Under the pieces are notes generated by a model, which was not told where the DNA came from, made no database searches, and was given only the letters and a program-made list of their open reading frames with translations. Positions 35,007-43,075 of a DNA stretch of 64,000 nt are shown piece by piece; within the stretch, counting starts at the first letter, position 1, and each line of letters begins with the position of its first letter. The DNA is from Rhodobacteraceae bacterium HLUCCA08. GTDB lineage: Bacteria; Pseudomonadota; Alphaproteobacteria; Rhodobacterales; Rhodobacteraceae. The translations under genes and the position numbers were made by a program. The stretch spans positions 86,275-150,274 of the forward strand of contig LJSF01000003.1 in NCBI GenBank assembly GCA_001314655.1. The letters are read 5' to 3'.

Positions 35007-35902
35007 GAGCCCTCTCCCGTCAGCCCGGCGACCACGGTTTCGGTCGTCACCCGCAACAGCTCCAGATAGGTCGGCACCGGGCCGTCGGTCTCGGACAGGC
35101 TGTCGACATACAGGACCCCGCCATACCGCGCCCCGGTTTCGCGGGCCACCTGCCGGGCGGGGTCGGTGTTGACGGTGCTTTCACAGAACACCGCCGGCAC
35201 GTCATTGGCGCGGACCGTGTCGATCACGGCGCGGACCTGCTGCGGTGTTCCGGTCTGGTCGGCGTTCATCGGCCACAGATAGGCCTCTTGCAGGCCGAAG
35301 TCACGGGCCAGGTAGGAAAACGCCCCCTCGCAGGTGACCAGCCAGCGCTGATCTTCGGGGATCGTCGCGATCGCCGCGCGCAGCGGGTCGATCGTATCGG
35401 CGATCCGCTGCTTGTAGCGTTCGGCGTTCTCGGCATAGGCGGCGGCATTGTCGGGGTCGATGTCGGACAGCGCATCGCGGATATTGTCGACATAGACCAT
35501 GGCATTGTCCGCCGACATCCAGGCATGGGGATTGGGCAGCCCTTCGTAGGAGCCGGCGGAAATCGGGATCGGGTCGATCCCCTCGCTGATCCGGACCGAG
35601 GGCACGTCGTCCAGATTGCCCAGAAACTGTTCGAACCACAATTCCAGGTTCAGCCCGTTCCAGACGATCAGGTCGGCATCCTGGACCGCGACCAGATCGC
35701 GCGGGGTGGGGGAATAGCCGTGAATCTCGGCCCCGGGCCGGGTGATCGACACGACCTCGGCATGCGCGCCCGCGACGTTGCGGACCATGTCGGCGATCAC
35801 GGTGAAGGTGGTCGCGACCTTGAGGTCATCGGCCGTCGCCGCGTGGCCGGGCAGGGCCATCGCCAGGGCCAGCCCGGCCAGGAATTTCGGTGTCTTGCGC
35901 AT
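35003..35902 (-). CDS. sitA: Mn/Fe-binding periplasmic protein (SitA/YfeA type)
   Basis: A protein of 299 residues, cluster A-I metal receptor. The signal peptide MRKTPKFLAGLALAMALPG is followed by metal ligands in IHGYSPTPRD, NPHAWMS, the glutamate in VTCEGAFSYLARDFGL and the final aspartate in YVDSLSETDGPVP. The segment WPMNADQTGTPQQVR is typical of Mn/Fe (SitA) rather than Zn receptors. The ATG at 35902 starts at the basic n-region; the track-long start at 35956 would place the Fur box inside the gene. The palindrome at 35931-35951 lies 28 bases upstream. Confidence 0.92.
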   Translation of the reverse strand: MRKTPKFLAGLALAMALPGHAATADDLKVATTFTVIADMVRNVAGAHAEVVSITRPGAEIHGYSPTPRDLVAVQDADLIVWNGLNLELWFEQFLGNLDDVPSVRISEGIDPIPISAGSYEGLPNPHAWMSADNAMVYVDNIRDALSDIDPDNAAAYAENAERYKQRIADTIDPLRAAIATIPEDQRWLVTCEGAFSYLARDFGLQEAYLWPMNADQTGTPQQVRAVIDTVRANDVPAVFCESTVNTDPARQVARETGARYGGVLYVDSLSETDGPVPTYLELLRVTTETVVAGLTGEGS

Positions 35903-35930
35903 GGCGATTCCCTTTGACGTATCCTCATGC

Positions 35931-35951
35931 AAATGAGAATTATTCTCATTT
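35931..35951. promoter_or_regulatory. Fur-family operator between sitA and the ABC-FtsX operon
   Basis: A perfect palindrome: AAATGAGAAT, a central T, then ATTCTCATTT. This is a classical Fur-type box (TGAGAAT-N-ATTCTCA) extended on both sides; TGC and GCA flank it at slightly unequal distances. It overlaps the expected sitA promoter and is 84 bases from the divergent operon start. In alphaproteobacteria the binder could be Fur/Mur (Mn or Fe sensing). Confidence 0.8.
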
Positions 35952-36035
35952 AGCATTTTTCAAGCCCCGCCGCCATGGCGAATTGTGGTTTCCGGCCCGG
36001 CCGGGCTAAGTCTGATCCGAACAGGAGGGTTCTTG

Positions 36036-36626
36036 ATGCCCGCGACCCGCGCCCTTGTCCTTGCGGCCGCCGTGATCTGCCTCGCCGCGGCGGGCTGGCT
36101 GGTGCTGCGCGAGGCGACCGATCCCGGCCTGGCCGCCCATCCGGTGCCGGGCATGGGCGAGATGAACGCGGCCGAACTGTCGCGCGACGGCTACCTGGTG
36201 ATCCCCGCCATGCTGCGCGAGGTCTATGTCGCCTTCGGCGCCACCGAAGAAGCGGTGATCCACGACACCCTTGCCGCGGTCGCGGCCGGTCCGGCGCTGG
36301 AAACGCTCTACCTCGACCGGGCCGGGGCGATGGCGGGCGGCGGCCTCGACGGCGCCGACCAGGAGATCCACGAAATGGAACTGCTCGACCTGGCCAGCAG
36401 CCGCGACGGCGCCATGCTGTCGGTCAATGCGACCTGGCGGGTGCTGGGCACGGTCGGCCATGCCGAACACATGCATGTGCGCGGCAATGTCTATTCCGCC
36501 GCCCTGACCCTGGCGCCGACCGCGGCGGGCTGGCGGATCACCGGTTTCGAGCTTCTGGACGTGGACCGCAGCGATGCCGGCACGATGGTGGCCGCCCCGG
36601 AGCCGGCCGAGGCGACCGGCGGATGA
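36036..36626 (+). CDS. Membrane-anchored or secreted protein, function unknown, first gene of metal operon
   Basis: A protein of 196 residues with a strong hydrophobic N-terminal segment (about 6-23), then a soluble domain. A His-Met-His pattern (AEHMHVRGN) around residues 145-155 and the alternating beta pattern NATWRVLG, AALTLAPTAAGWRITGFELLD suggest an NTF2-like or small beta domain that may bind metal. AGGAGGGT lies just upstream of the ATG at 36036. It overlaps the following ATPase gene by 4 bases. I recognise no family; the context (ABC pair, DUF4198, ZnuA-like) suggests metal handling in the periplasm. Confidence 0.65.
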   Translation: MPATRALVLAAAVICLAAAGWLVLREATDPGLAAHPVPGMGEMNAAELSRDGYLVIPAMLREVYVAFGATEEAVIHDTLAAVAAGPALETLYLDRAGAMAGGGLDGADQEIHEMELLDLASSRDGAMLSVNATWRVLGTVGHAEHMHVRGNVYSAALTLAPTAAGWRITGFELLDVDRSDAGTMVAAPEPAEATGG

Positions 36627-37288
36627 TTCGGCTGACCGATCTGCGCTTTGCCTATCCGGGCGGGGGCTTTGCCCTGAACGTGCCGGACCTGGCCATCGCC
36701 CGGGGTGAACGGCTGGCCTTTCACGGGCCGTCGGGCAGCGGCAAGACGACGCTGCTGCACCTGCTGGCCGGGCTGATGCCGCCCGATGCGGGCCGGATCG
36801 AGATCGACGGCACCGACATCGCGGCCCTGCCCGACCGGGCGCGGCGGGCCTATCGCGCCGCCCGCATCGGCTTCGTGTTTCAGAACTTCGCCCTGCTCGA
36901 TCATCTGAGCGCGCGGGAAAACATCCTTTATCCCTGCCGCATCGGCGCCGGGCTGCGCCTGACCCGCGCGGTTCGCGCCCGCGCCCAGGCGCTGGCCGAG
37001 GCCTGCGGCATCGCCGACAAGCTGGACCGCAAGCCGGCGTCCCTGTCGGGCGGCGAACAGCAACGGGTGGCGCTGTGCCGGGCGCTGGTCACCGGGCCGG
37101 GACTGGTGCTGGCGGACGAGGCGACGGGCAACCTGGACCCCGCCACCCGCGACCTGATCCTGGACCTGCTGTTCGACCGGGTGCGCGAGGCCGGCGCGAC
37201 CCTGATCACCGTGACCCATGACCACGCGATCCTGCCGCGCTTCGACCGGGCCGTCGATTTCGCCGACCTGACGGGGGCCGCGCCATGA
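36623..37288 (+). CDS. MacB/LolD-type ABC ATPase
   Basis: A protein of 221 residues with Walker A GPSGSGKTT, Q loop GFVFQNFALLDHLSARENI, signature LSGGEQQRV, Walker B LVLADEATGNLD and switch histidine in VTHDH. The QNF-LL-LSA-EN pattern and the TGNLD after Walker B are those of the MacB/LolD/FtsE branch, not of metal importers. It overlaps the permease by 4 bases. So a type VII-like ABC pair sits in an operon whose other products look like metal receptors. Confidence 0.92.
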   Translation: MIRLTDLRFAYPGGGFALNVPDLAIARGERLAFHGPSGSGKTTLLHLLAGLMPPDAGRIEIDGTDIAALPDRARRAYRAARIGFVFQNFALLDHLSARENILYPCRIGAGLRLTRAVRARAQALAEACGIADKLDRKPASLSGGEQQRVALCRALVTGPGLVLADEATGNLDPATRDLILDLLFDRVREAGATLITVTHDHAILPRFDRAVDFADLTGAAP

Positions 37289-38445
37289 ACGCGCTGTTCC
37301 TGGCCTTTGCCTATCTGCGGCACAATTGGGCGCGCGCGCTGATCCTGGTCGTGGCCGGGGCGCTGATCCTGTCGGTGCCGGTGGTGGCGCGGATGCTGAT
37401 CGGCGCCACCCAGGACAGCCTGACCGCCCGGGCGAAGGCGACGCCGCTGATCCTGGGCGCGCGCGGCAGCCAGCTCGATCTGGCGATGGGGGCGCTCTAT
37501 TTCACCGACGACCGGGCCGAACCGGTCACGATGCAGGCGGCCGAGGATGTCTGGGACAGCGGCCTGGCCGTTCCCATCCCGCTGCTGACCGCGTTCCGGA
37601 CCGGCGAGGCCCCCATCGTCGGCACCAGTCTGGATTATGTCGAGTTTCGCGGGCTGGAAATCGCGCAGGGCCGGATGTTCGCCGTGCTGGGCGAGGCGGT
37701 TCTGGGCGCCGGCATCGCCGCGCAGCTGGGCCTGGGGCCGGGCGACACGGTGATCTCCTCGCCCGAGAACCTCTTTGACCTGGACGGCGTCTATCCGCTG
37801 GAGCTGCGGATCACCGGTGTCCTGGCGCCCTCCGGCACCCCCGATGACGACGCGGTCCTGACCGACATCAAGACCACCTGGGTGATCGCCGGGATCGGCC
37901 ATGGCCATGACGACGTGGTCACGCCCGACGCCGACGGCAACGTCACCGCCGATGCCGCGCTGGTGCAGTTCAACCGGATCACGCCGGACAATATCGACAG
38001 CTTCCATTTCCACGGCGATCCGGACGATTACCCGGTTTCGGCCGTGCTGCTGGACCCCCATGACGACCGGTCCGCCCTGATCCTGCGGGGCCGCTATCTG
38101 GACCCCGACAGCCCGACCCGGATCGTCAGGCCCGACGCGGTGATCGGCGAACTGGTCGAACGGATCTTCCGCATCCGCAGCCTGCTGGACGCGGTGATGG
38201 TGATCGTCGGCGCCTCGGCCCTGGCCGCAATGGGGCTGGCGCTGTTCCTGGCCTGGCGGCTGCGCGCGCCGGAAATGCAGACCGCGTTCCGGATCGGCGC
38301 CGGGCGGTTGGCCATCGCCCGGCTGGCCGCCGCGGAAATCGCGCTACTTCTTGTCGCGATGCTTGCCCTTGCGGCGGGGATCGTACTTGTGGTCACCTCT
38401 CGGGGTGACGGTCTGGTCGCCTGGCTGCTGGCCCTTGGCCGCTGA
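37285..38445 (+). CDS. FtsX/MacB-type ABC permease
   Basis: A protein of 386 residues with the type VII layout: an N-terminal helix (about 15-40, after LRHNWARA), a large periplasmic domain (about 45-290), then two or three C-terminal helices (about 298-320 and 345-375) connected by REAE-type cytoplasmic R-x-x-E and RIGAGRLAI. The periplasmic part contains a His-rich stretch (GIGHGHDD, FHFHGDPDD) that could bind metal. Such permeases usually drive mechanical transfer of lipoproteins or periplasmic work, not import. It ends 15 bases before the DUF4198 gene. Confidence 0.87.
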   Translation: MNALFLAFAYLRHNWARALILVVAGALILSVPVVARMLIGATQDSLTARAKATPLILGARGSQLDLAMGALYFTDDRAEPVTMQAAEDVWDSGLAVPIPLLTAFRTGEAPIVGTSLDYVEFRGLEIAQGRMFAVLGEAVLGAGIAAQLGLGPGDTVISSPENLFDLDGVYPLELRITGVLAPSGTPDDDAVLTDIKTTWVIAGIGHGHDDVVTPDADGNVTADAALVQFNRITPDNIDSFHFHGDPDDYPVSAVLLDPHDDRSALILRGRYLDPDSPTRIVRPDAVIGELVERIFRIRSLLDAVMVIVGASALAAMGLALFLAWRLRAPEMQTAFRIGAGRLAIARLAAAEIALLLVAMLALAAGIVLVVTSRGDGLVAWLLALGR

Positions 38446-38460
38446 AAACTGGAGTTCGAC

Positions 38461-39216
38461 ATGCGCTATACCCTTTTGCCTGCCCTGATCCTGGCCGCCG
38501 GCGCGGCCCAGGCCCATTTCGGCATGATCATTCCCGAGGACGCGATGATCGCCCAGGAGGACGGCCGCGGCGTGGATCTGACCCTGTCCTTCAGTCACCC
38601 GTTCGAAGAGGCCGGCATGACGCTGGAGGCGCCGGTTTCGGTCAGCGTGACCCATGACGGGGAAACGACCGATCTGACCGGCGCCCTGACACCGGCCGAG
38701 GTGATGGGCGATGCCGGGTTCGCGCTGACGCTCGACCTGCCGCGCCCCGGCAGCTATGTGCTGGCGATGGAGCCGCAGCCCTATTGGGAACCGGCCGAGG
38801 ACGCCTTCATCATCCATTACACCAAGACCTATGTCGGCGCCTATGGCGTCGATGACGGCTGGGACGCGATGGTCGGCATGCCGGTCGAGATCCTGCCGCT
38901 CGATCGCCCCTATGGCCTGTGGGAGGGCAACATCTTTCGTGGCCAGGTCCTGCGCGACGGCGAACCGGTGCCCTTCGCCGAGGTCGAGGTGGAGCATTAC
39001 AACCAGGCCGGCGTTCCCGCCCCGTCCGAGCTGATGATCACCCAGACCATCGTCGCCGATGGCGATGGCGTGTTCTCCTACGCCCCGCCGGGGGACGGGT
39101 GGTGGGGGTTCGCCGCGCTGATGGAGGCCGATTACACGCTCGACCACGAGGGCAGCGCCAAGGGCGTCGAACTGGGCGCCGTGCTCTGGGTGCATTTCGA
39201 GGCCTTCGGCGAATGA
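38461..39216 (+). CDS. DUF4198 (NikK/CbiK-like) periplasmic protein
   Basis: A protein of 251 residues with a signal peptide (cleavage after AQA, residue 17) so that the mature protein begins with a histidine (HFGMIIP). This N-terminal His and the DUF4198 pattern (FSHPFEEAGMTLEAP, IIHYTKTYVGAYG, GKP-like GEPVPFAEVEVE, YAPPGDGWWGFAAL) match extracytoplasmic nickel/cobalt proteins of the NikK group. The mature N-terminal His as metal ligand is an inference. It overlaps the next gene by 4 bases. Confidence 0.82.
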   Translation: MRYTLLPALILAAGAAQAHFGMIIPEDAMIAQEDGRGVDLTLSFSHPFEEAGMTLEAPVSVSVTHDGETTDLTGALTPAEVMGDAGFALTLDLPRPGSYVLAMEPQPYWEPAEDAFIIHYTKTYVGAYGVDDGWDAMVGMPVEILPLDRPYGLWEGNIFRGQVLRDGEPVPFAEVEVEHYNQAGVPAPSELMITQTIVADGDGVFSYAPPGDGWWGFAALMEADYTLDHEGSAKGVELGAVLWVHFEAFGE

Positions 39217-39539
39217 AGCGGCTGGCGCTGGCTTTGATCCTGTCGGCCGGGGCGGCGCTGGCCCATCAACTGACCGTCTTCGCCTTTGTCGAGGACGGCG
39301 ACGTGGTGGTCGAGACGCGGTTTTCCTCCGGCCGGGTGCCGGTCGAGGGGACGGTCCGGGTGCTGGACGCGACCGAGGCCCTGGTGCTGGAAACCACCCT
39401 GGCCGAGGACGGCACCGCGCGCTTTCCGCTGGACCCGGGCGTCGCGTCCGACGGGCTGACGATCGTCGTCGAAACCGGCGAAGGGCATGACAATTACTGG
39501 ATCCTGACCCCGCAGGACATCGCCGGAGGCCGCGAATGA
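39213..39539 (+). CDS. Small NikL/CbiL-like periplasmic protein
   Basis: A protein of 108 residues. The signal peptide MKRLALALILSAGAALA is followed by a mature N-terminal HQL, again with histidine first. The rest is a beta-rich domain (FAFVEDGDVVVETRFSSG, then VRVLDATEALVLETTLAEDG) and a C-terminal GHDNYWIL. This is the pattern of NikL/CbiL-type accessory proteins of nickel and cobalt ECF transporters, but no NikM, NikQ or NikO gene is near. Overlaps of 4 bases on both sides show it belongs to the operon. Confidence 0.72.
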   Translation: MKRLALALILSAGAALAHQLTVFAFVEDGDVVVETRFSSGRVPVEGTVRVLDATEALVLETTLAEDGTARFPLDPGVASDGLTIVVETGEGHDNYWILTPQDIAGGRE

Positions 39540-40414
39540 TCACCCGCCTGCTGGCCGCGTTTCTGATCCTGCTGGCACCGCTGGCCCGGGCCCAGGACAG
39601 GCCCGTGGTGGCCACGGTGAACTACCCGCTGGCCTATTTCACCGAGCGCCTGGCGGGCGACGCGGTCGAGGTTCTGTTCCCGGTGCCGGACGGGGTCGAC
39701 CCGGCCTTCTGGCGCCCGGGCATCGCCGACATCGCCACGATCCAGCAGGCCGATCTGATCGTGCTGAACGGGGCGGGCTACGCGGCCTGGACCACCCGGG
39801 CCTCCTTGCCCCGGTCGCGGCTGGTCGATACCTCGCGCGGCCTGCAGGACAGGTTGATCGAGACCGAAACCGTCACCCACAGCCATGGCGCCGACGGGGC
39901 CCATTCCCATGCCGCCGTGGCCAGCCATGTCTGGCTCGATCCGGCGCTGGCGATGGTCCAGGCCGACGCGGTCGCCGGCGGTCTTGTCCGGGCCGGGCTT
40001 CTGGCCGAGGACAGCGCCGGCGCCGCGCTCGATCCGCTGAAGGCCGACCTGGCAGCGCTGGACGAGGCCGGCCGCGCCGCCTTTGCCCCCCATGCCGGGC
40101 AGGTGATCCTGGCCTCGCATCCGCGCTATCACTACCTGGCCCGCGCCCATGGGGTCGAGGTCAGCGCGCTGGACTGGGGCGCGGGCGAGATGCCGGATGA
40201 CGACCAATGGCGGGCCCTGTCGGCGCTGGTATCCGACACCGGGGCGACGTTGTTCCTGTGGGAAGCCGCGCCACCGCCCGACGCCGCGGCGCGGCTGGCC
40301 GAACTGGGCCTGACCGGCGTGGTCTATCCCAGCCTCGGCTGGGCCCCCGAAACCGGCGATTTCCTGAGCGCGCAGCATGACGCCCTTGCCGCCATCGCGG
40401 CCGCCGGCGGGTGA
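39536..40414 (+). CDS. ZnuA-like metal-binding receptor with His-rich loop
   Basis: A protein of 292 residues, cluster A-I metal receptor fold. It has a signal peptide (cleavage near ARA, residue 19), NYPLAYFTERLAG, a central loop HSHGADGAHSHAA (about 115-130) as in zinc receptors, VWLDPALA, and the ligand His in ASHPRYHYLARAHG. The first ligand usually found in GxHxY-P at position 60-65 is replaced by GVDPAFWRPG, so one histidine ligand is lost. It has no cognate ZnuBC nearby; the only ABC in its operon is the FtsX type. Last gene of the operon. Confidence 0.85.
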   Translation: MITRLLAAFLILLAPLARAQDRPVVATVNYPLAYFTERLAGDAVEVLFPVPDGVDPAFWRPGIADIATIQQADLIVLNGAGYAAWTTRASLPRSRLVDTSRGLQDRLIETETVTHSHGADGAHSHAAVASHVWLDPALAMVQADAVAGGLVRAGLLAEDSAGAALDPLKADLAALDEAGRAAFAPHAGQVILASHPRYHYLARAHGVEVSALDWGAGEMPDDDQWRALSALVSDTGATLFLWEAAPPPDAAARLAELGLTGVVYPSLGWAPETGDFLSAQHDALAAIAAAGG

Positions 40415-40455
40415 CACCGCGGCAACACCTTTCTGCTGGAATTTCCGGTCGCTTT

Positions 40456-40890
40456 GGCCTGTGTTGCACAAACGCGCTGATGGCCGTGGTCCCGCTGTCC
40501 CCAAAGGGACGTGTCCCACGGATTGTCGTGACAGGGATGCCGAGCGCGGTGTCGCCGTTCGGAACCGCGATACGGACCTGACGCTCGGCGACCTGTCGGT
40601 CAAGGGCCCGTGCCACAAGGCACTGCCCCATGGGTTTCACACAATGCATCTTCGGTTCGACGTGGCTACGGAGGTGGTATCCGCGCCATCGTCGCCAAAG
40701 GGCACGACCGAGGGATGTCGATGCCCGCCGTGCCTGGTTTCGTGCGACCGCGCCCCGGCGCTTGAGCGCGTCATTACAGGCCGGCCAGTTCCCGGTCCTG
40801 AAGGCCGGGGATGCGGGTCTGCCTATGCACCCCAGCGACCGCACTGGATTCACAAGATGAATCCCCCAAGGGATTTGCCCGACAGAGCCC
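40456..40890 (-). mobile_element. IS5-family element with internal deletion (MITE-like)
   Basis: Two diverged ends are visible: GGCCTGTGTTGCACAAACG at 40456-40474, and on the other strand GGGCTCTGTCGGGCAAATCCC ending at 40870; both resemble the GGGCTTTGTTGCACAAA terminal repeats of this IS5 group. Between them is one transposase frame missing its middle. No target duplication is evident. It occupies the gap between the metal operon and the ccoP terminator. Confidence 0.7.
40515..40853 (-). pseudogene. IS5-family transposase, N- and C-terminal pieces fused
   Basis: The frame reads PAFRTGNWPACNDALKRRG, the N-terminus of this IS5 group, and continues directly (at about 40752) with AVARNQARRA, LGRALWRRWRGYHLRSHVEP, and DRQVAERQVRIAVPNG, its C-terminal domain. 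About 180 residues including both DDE aspartates are missing. The normal stop has been lost and the frame runs on to the end of the remnant. Inactive. Confidence 0.78.
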
Positions 40891-40957
40891 TGTCCCCCAC
40901 TCCAGAACGCAGGCAGGGCAGGCCGACCGGACGGATAGGGCCCTCTCGCCCCGTCGG

Positions 40958-40995
40958 CAAAAGAAAACCCCCGGAGGCCAAGGCCATCCGGGGGT
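40958..40995 (-). terminator. Factor-independent terminator of ccoNOQP
   Basis: On the minus strand a 9-bp stem ACCCCCGGA/TCCGGGGGT with an 11-base loop is followed by TTTTCTTTTGCC, about 100 bases after the ccoP stop. Confidence 0.88.
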
Positions 40996-41092
40996 CAGGT
41001 CCGCCGTGGGGCGGAACCGATCCGGGATATGCGCGAACAGGTCCGGATCGGTCGGTGGCGGGGCCCCGCTGCAAGAGGCCCCGCCGAAGGGC

Positions 41093-42028
41093 TTATTCGC
41101 CGCCGCCCAGCTGGTGGACGTAAAGCGCGACCGCGTTGATCTCGTCCTGGCTCAGGCCGCCGCCGACGCGGTATTCCTCGCCCCAGGCGGGCATGATGCC
41201 GAAACGCGAATGGGTGACCGTTTCGATCAGCGTCGCCTCGTCACCGCCATAAAGCCAGACGATGTCGGTCAGGTTCGGCGCGCCCTGGAACGGATCGCCG
41301 GTGCCGTCATCCATGTGACAGGCGGCGCAATTGTCGTAGAAGATCTGCCCCCCCTCCTCGACCGCGGCCGTATCGTAGGCATAGCCGCGATCATTGGTGC
41401 CATCGCCATCGCTGTCGGACAGCGACATGACGTATTGCACCACCGTCTCGATCTCTTCGGCCGAGAAGATGTCGCCATAGGCCGGCATCTGGCTGTAGCG
41501 CGCGTCCAGCGATTGTTCGTTGCGGATGCCGTGGGCCACCGTATAGGCGATCTCCTCGACCGTGCCGCCCCAGAGCCAGTCATCGTCGATCAGGCTGGGA
41601 TAGCCCGCGGCCTGGACCCCGTTGGCGCCCGACCCGTGGCATTGCGAACAATTCGCGGCAAAGATCGCGCGGCCGCCGTTGATGGCGTAATTGCGCAGAT
41701 CCTCGTCCTCGGCCGCCGCGGCGGCAAGGTCGACCGGGTCGGTCTCGGCCAGCCGCGCGATAAGCTCGGCGTTCTGATCGTTGACCTCGGCGATCTCTTC
41801 CTCGACCAGGGCCCGCGTGGAATAGCCCAGAAAGCCCGCCGTCGCCTTGTTGACCAGCGGCCAGGCCGGATAGGCCATGGTGTAGATCACGCCCCAGACG
41901 ATGGTGGCGTAAAACACCCAGACCCACCAGCGCGGCAGGGGGTTGTTCAGTTCCCGGATGCCGTCCCATTCGTGGCCGGTGGTTTCGACACCGTATTCTT
42001 TTCTTTCCTGTTCAGCGTCGTGGTTCAT
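41093..42028 (-). CDS. ccoP: cbb3 oxidase subunit III (diheme cytochrome c)
   Basis: A protein of 311 residues with one membrane helix (about 34-56) after GIRELNNPLPRWW, the FixP/CcoP N-terminal signature, then two cytochrome c domains with CSQCH at 127-131 and CAACH at 234-238, each with a downstream Met ligand (MPAYG, MPAWG). It passes electrons to CcoO/CcoN. The ATG at 42028 overlaps the ccoQ stop (TGATG); a GTG one codon upstream is also possible. The terminator at 40958-40995 follows. Confidence 0.96.
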   Translation of the reverse strand: MNHDAEQERKEYGVETTGHEWDGIRELNNPLPRWWVWVFYATIVWGVIYTMAYPAWPLVNKATAGFLGYSTRALVEEEIAEVNDQNAELIARLAETDPVDLAAAAAEDEDLRNYAINGGRAIFAANCSQCHGSGANGVQAAGYPSLIDDDWLWGGTVEEIAYTVAHGIRNEQSLDARYSQMPAYGDIFSAEEIETVVQYVMSLSDSDGDGTNDRGYAYDTAAVEEGGQIFYDNCAACHMDDGTGDPFQGAPNLTDIVWLYGGDEATLIETVTHSRFGIMPAWGEEYRVGGGLSQDEINAVALYVHQLGGGE

Positions 42029-42231
42029 CACTTCTGGCCCTCCGGGGCATGGCTGTCGTCGCCGTCCTCGGCCGGCGCGTCCTCGTGGCGGAACGGCACC
42101 TGGGCCGCATCGTCGTGGATCGGCCTCGATCCGGGCCGGAAGGCCCAGAACCAGGTGCCGATGAAGAAGATCAGCAGGAACAACATGACCCAGCTGTCGG
42201 CGATCTGTCGCAACAGGGAATAGGTATCCAT
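42028..42231 (-). CDS. ccoQ: cbb3 oxidase subunit CcoQ (FixQ)
   Basis: A protein of 67 residues: one membrane helix (about 10-32) with the typical FIGTWFWAFRPGSR end and an acidic tail with HEDAPAED. CcoQ stabilises the oxidase. The start MDTYSLLRQ at 42231 is chosen because the longer open frame lies inside ccoO. Overlap with ccoP by one base, 13 bases after ccoO. Confidence 0.93.
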   Translation of the reverse strand: MDTYSLLRQIADSWVMLFLLIFFIGTWFWAFRPGSRPIHDDAAQVPFRHEDAPAEDGDDSHAPEGQK

Positions 42232-42244
42232 GATCCCGGCCTCC

Positions 42245-43063
42245 TTACCGGCTTGCGTCGGGTTCGAAGGTGGAGAAGTCCACCATCGTGCCCAGAACCT
42301 GAAGATAGGCGACAAGCGCGTCCATCTCGGTCACTTCGGGCTGGCCGTCGAAGTTGCGCACGTTGACGGTGACCCGGTCGGGGTTTTCCTCGTAGCGCTC
42401 CAGCAGGCCGTCGACACCCTCGCCGAACGGATCGGTCTGGGCGTGGAAGTCGGCCACGGCATTGTCGATATGGGCCTGTTCGTAAGGCACGCCGACCCGG
42501 GAATGGGCGCGCAGCAGGTCGTCCATGTATTGCGGGTCGATCACCCGGTCCATCAGATGCGCATAGGGCGGCATGACCGATTCCGGCACCATGGATTGCG
42601 GGTCGATCAGGTGCTTGACGTGCCAGTCGTCCGAATAGCGCCCGCCGACCCGGGCCAGGTCCGGCCCGGTCCGCTTGGAGCCCCACTGGAACGGGTGGTC
42701 GTATTGCGATTCCGCCGCCAGCGAATAATGGCCATAGCGTTCATGCTCGTCCCGCATCGGCCGGATCATCTGGCTGTGGCAGACATAGCAGCCCTCGGCG
42801 ATGTAGATTTCGCGGCCCGCCAGTTCGAGCGGCGTGTAGGGGCGCACCCCTTCCACGTCCTCGATCGTGTTCTCCAGATAGAACAGCGGTGCGATTTCCA
42901 CGATGCCGCCGACGGTCACCACCAGAAAGGCGAAGGCCAGAAGCAGGGTCGCGTTCTTTTCCAGAACCTTGTGCTTGTCCAGGATACTGGTCTTTCTGGG
43001 ACGGTCACCGATCCCCGTGGCAGAAGCCGGCATCGGCGGTTTGTCGTTTTTCGTATCGGCCAT
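42245..43063 (-). CDS. ccoO: cbb3 oxidase subunit II (monoheme cytochrome c)
   Basis: A protein of 272 residues, longer at the N-terminus than many CcoO. A membrane anchor (about 38-60) is followed by the heme site CYVCH at 92-96 and the strongly conserved [18 protein letters not shown] and Met-ligand region [11 protein letters not shown]. It transfers electrons from CcoP to the catalytic subunit. It lies 12 bases downstream of ccoN and 13 upstream of ccoQ. Confidence 0.97.
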   Translation of the reverse strand: MADTKNDKPPMPASATGIGDRPRKTSILDKHKVLEKNATLLLAFAFLVVTVGGIVEIAPLFYLENTIEDVEGVRPYTPLELAGREIYIAEGCYVCHSQMIRPMRDEHERYGHYSLAAESQYDHPFQWGSKRTGPDLARVGGRYSDDWHVKHLIDPQSMVPESVMPPYAHLMDRVIDPQYMDDLLRAHSRVGVPYEQAHIDNAVADFHAQTDPFGEGVDGLLERYEENPDRVTVNVRNFDGQPEVTEMDALVAYLQVLGTMVDFSTFEPDASR

Positions 43064-43075
43064 GTCAGCCTCTCC

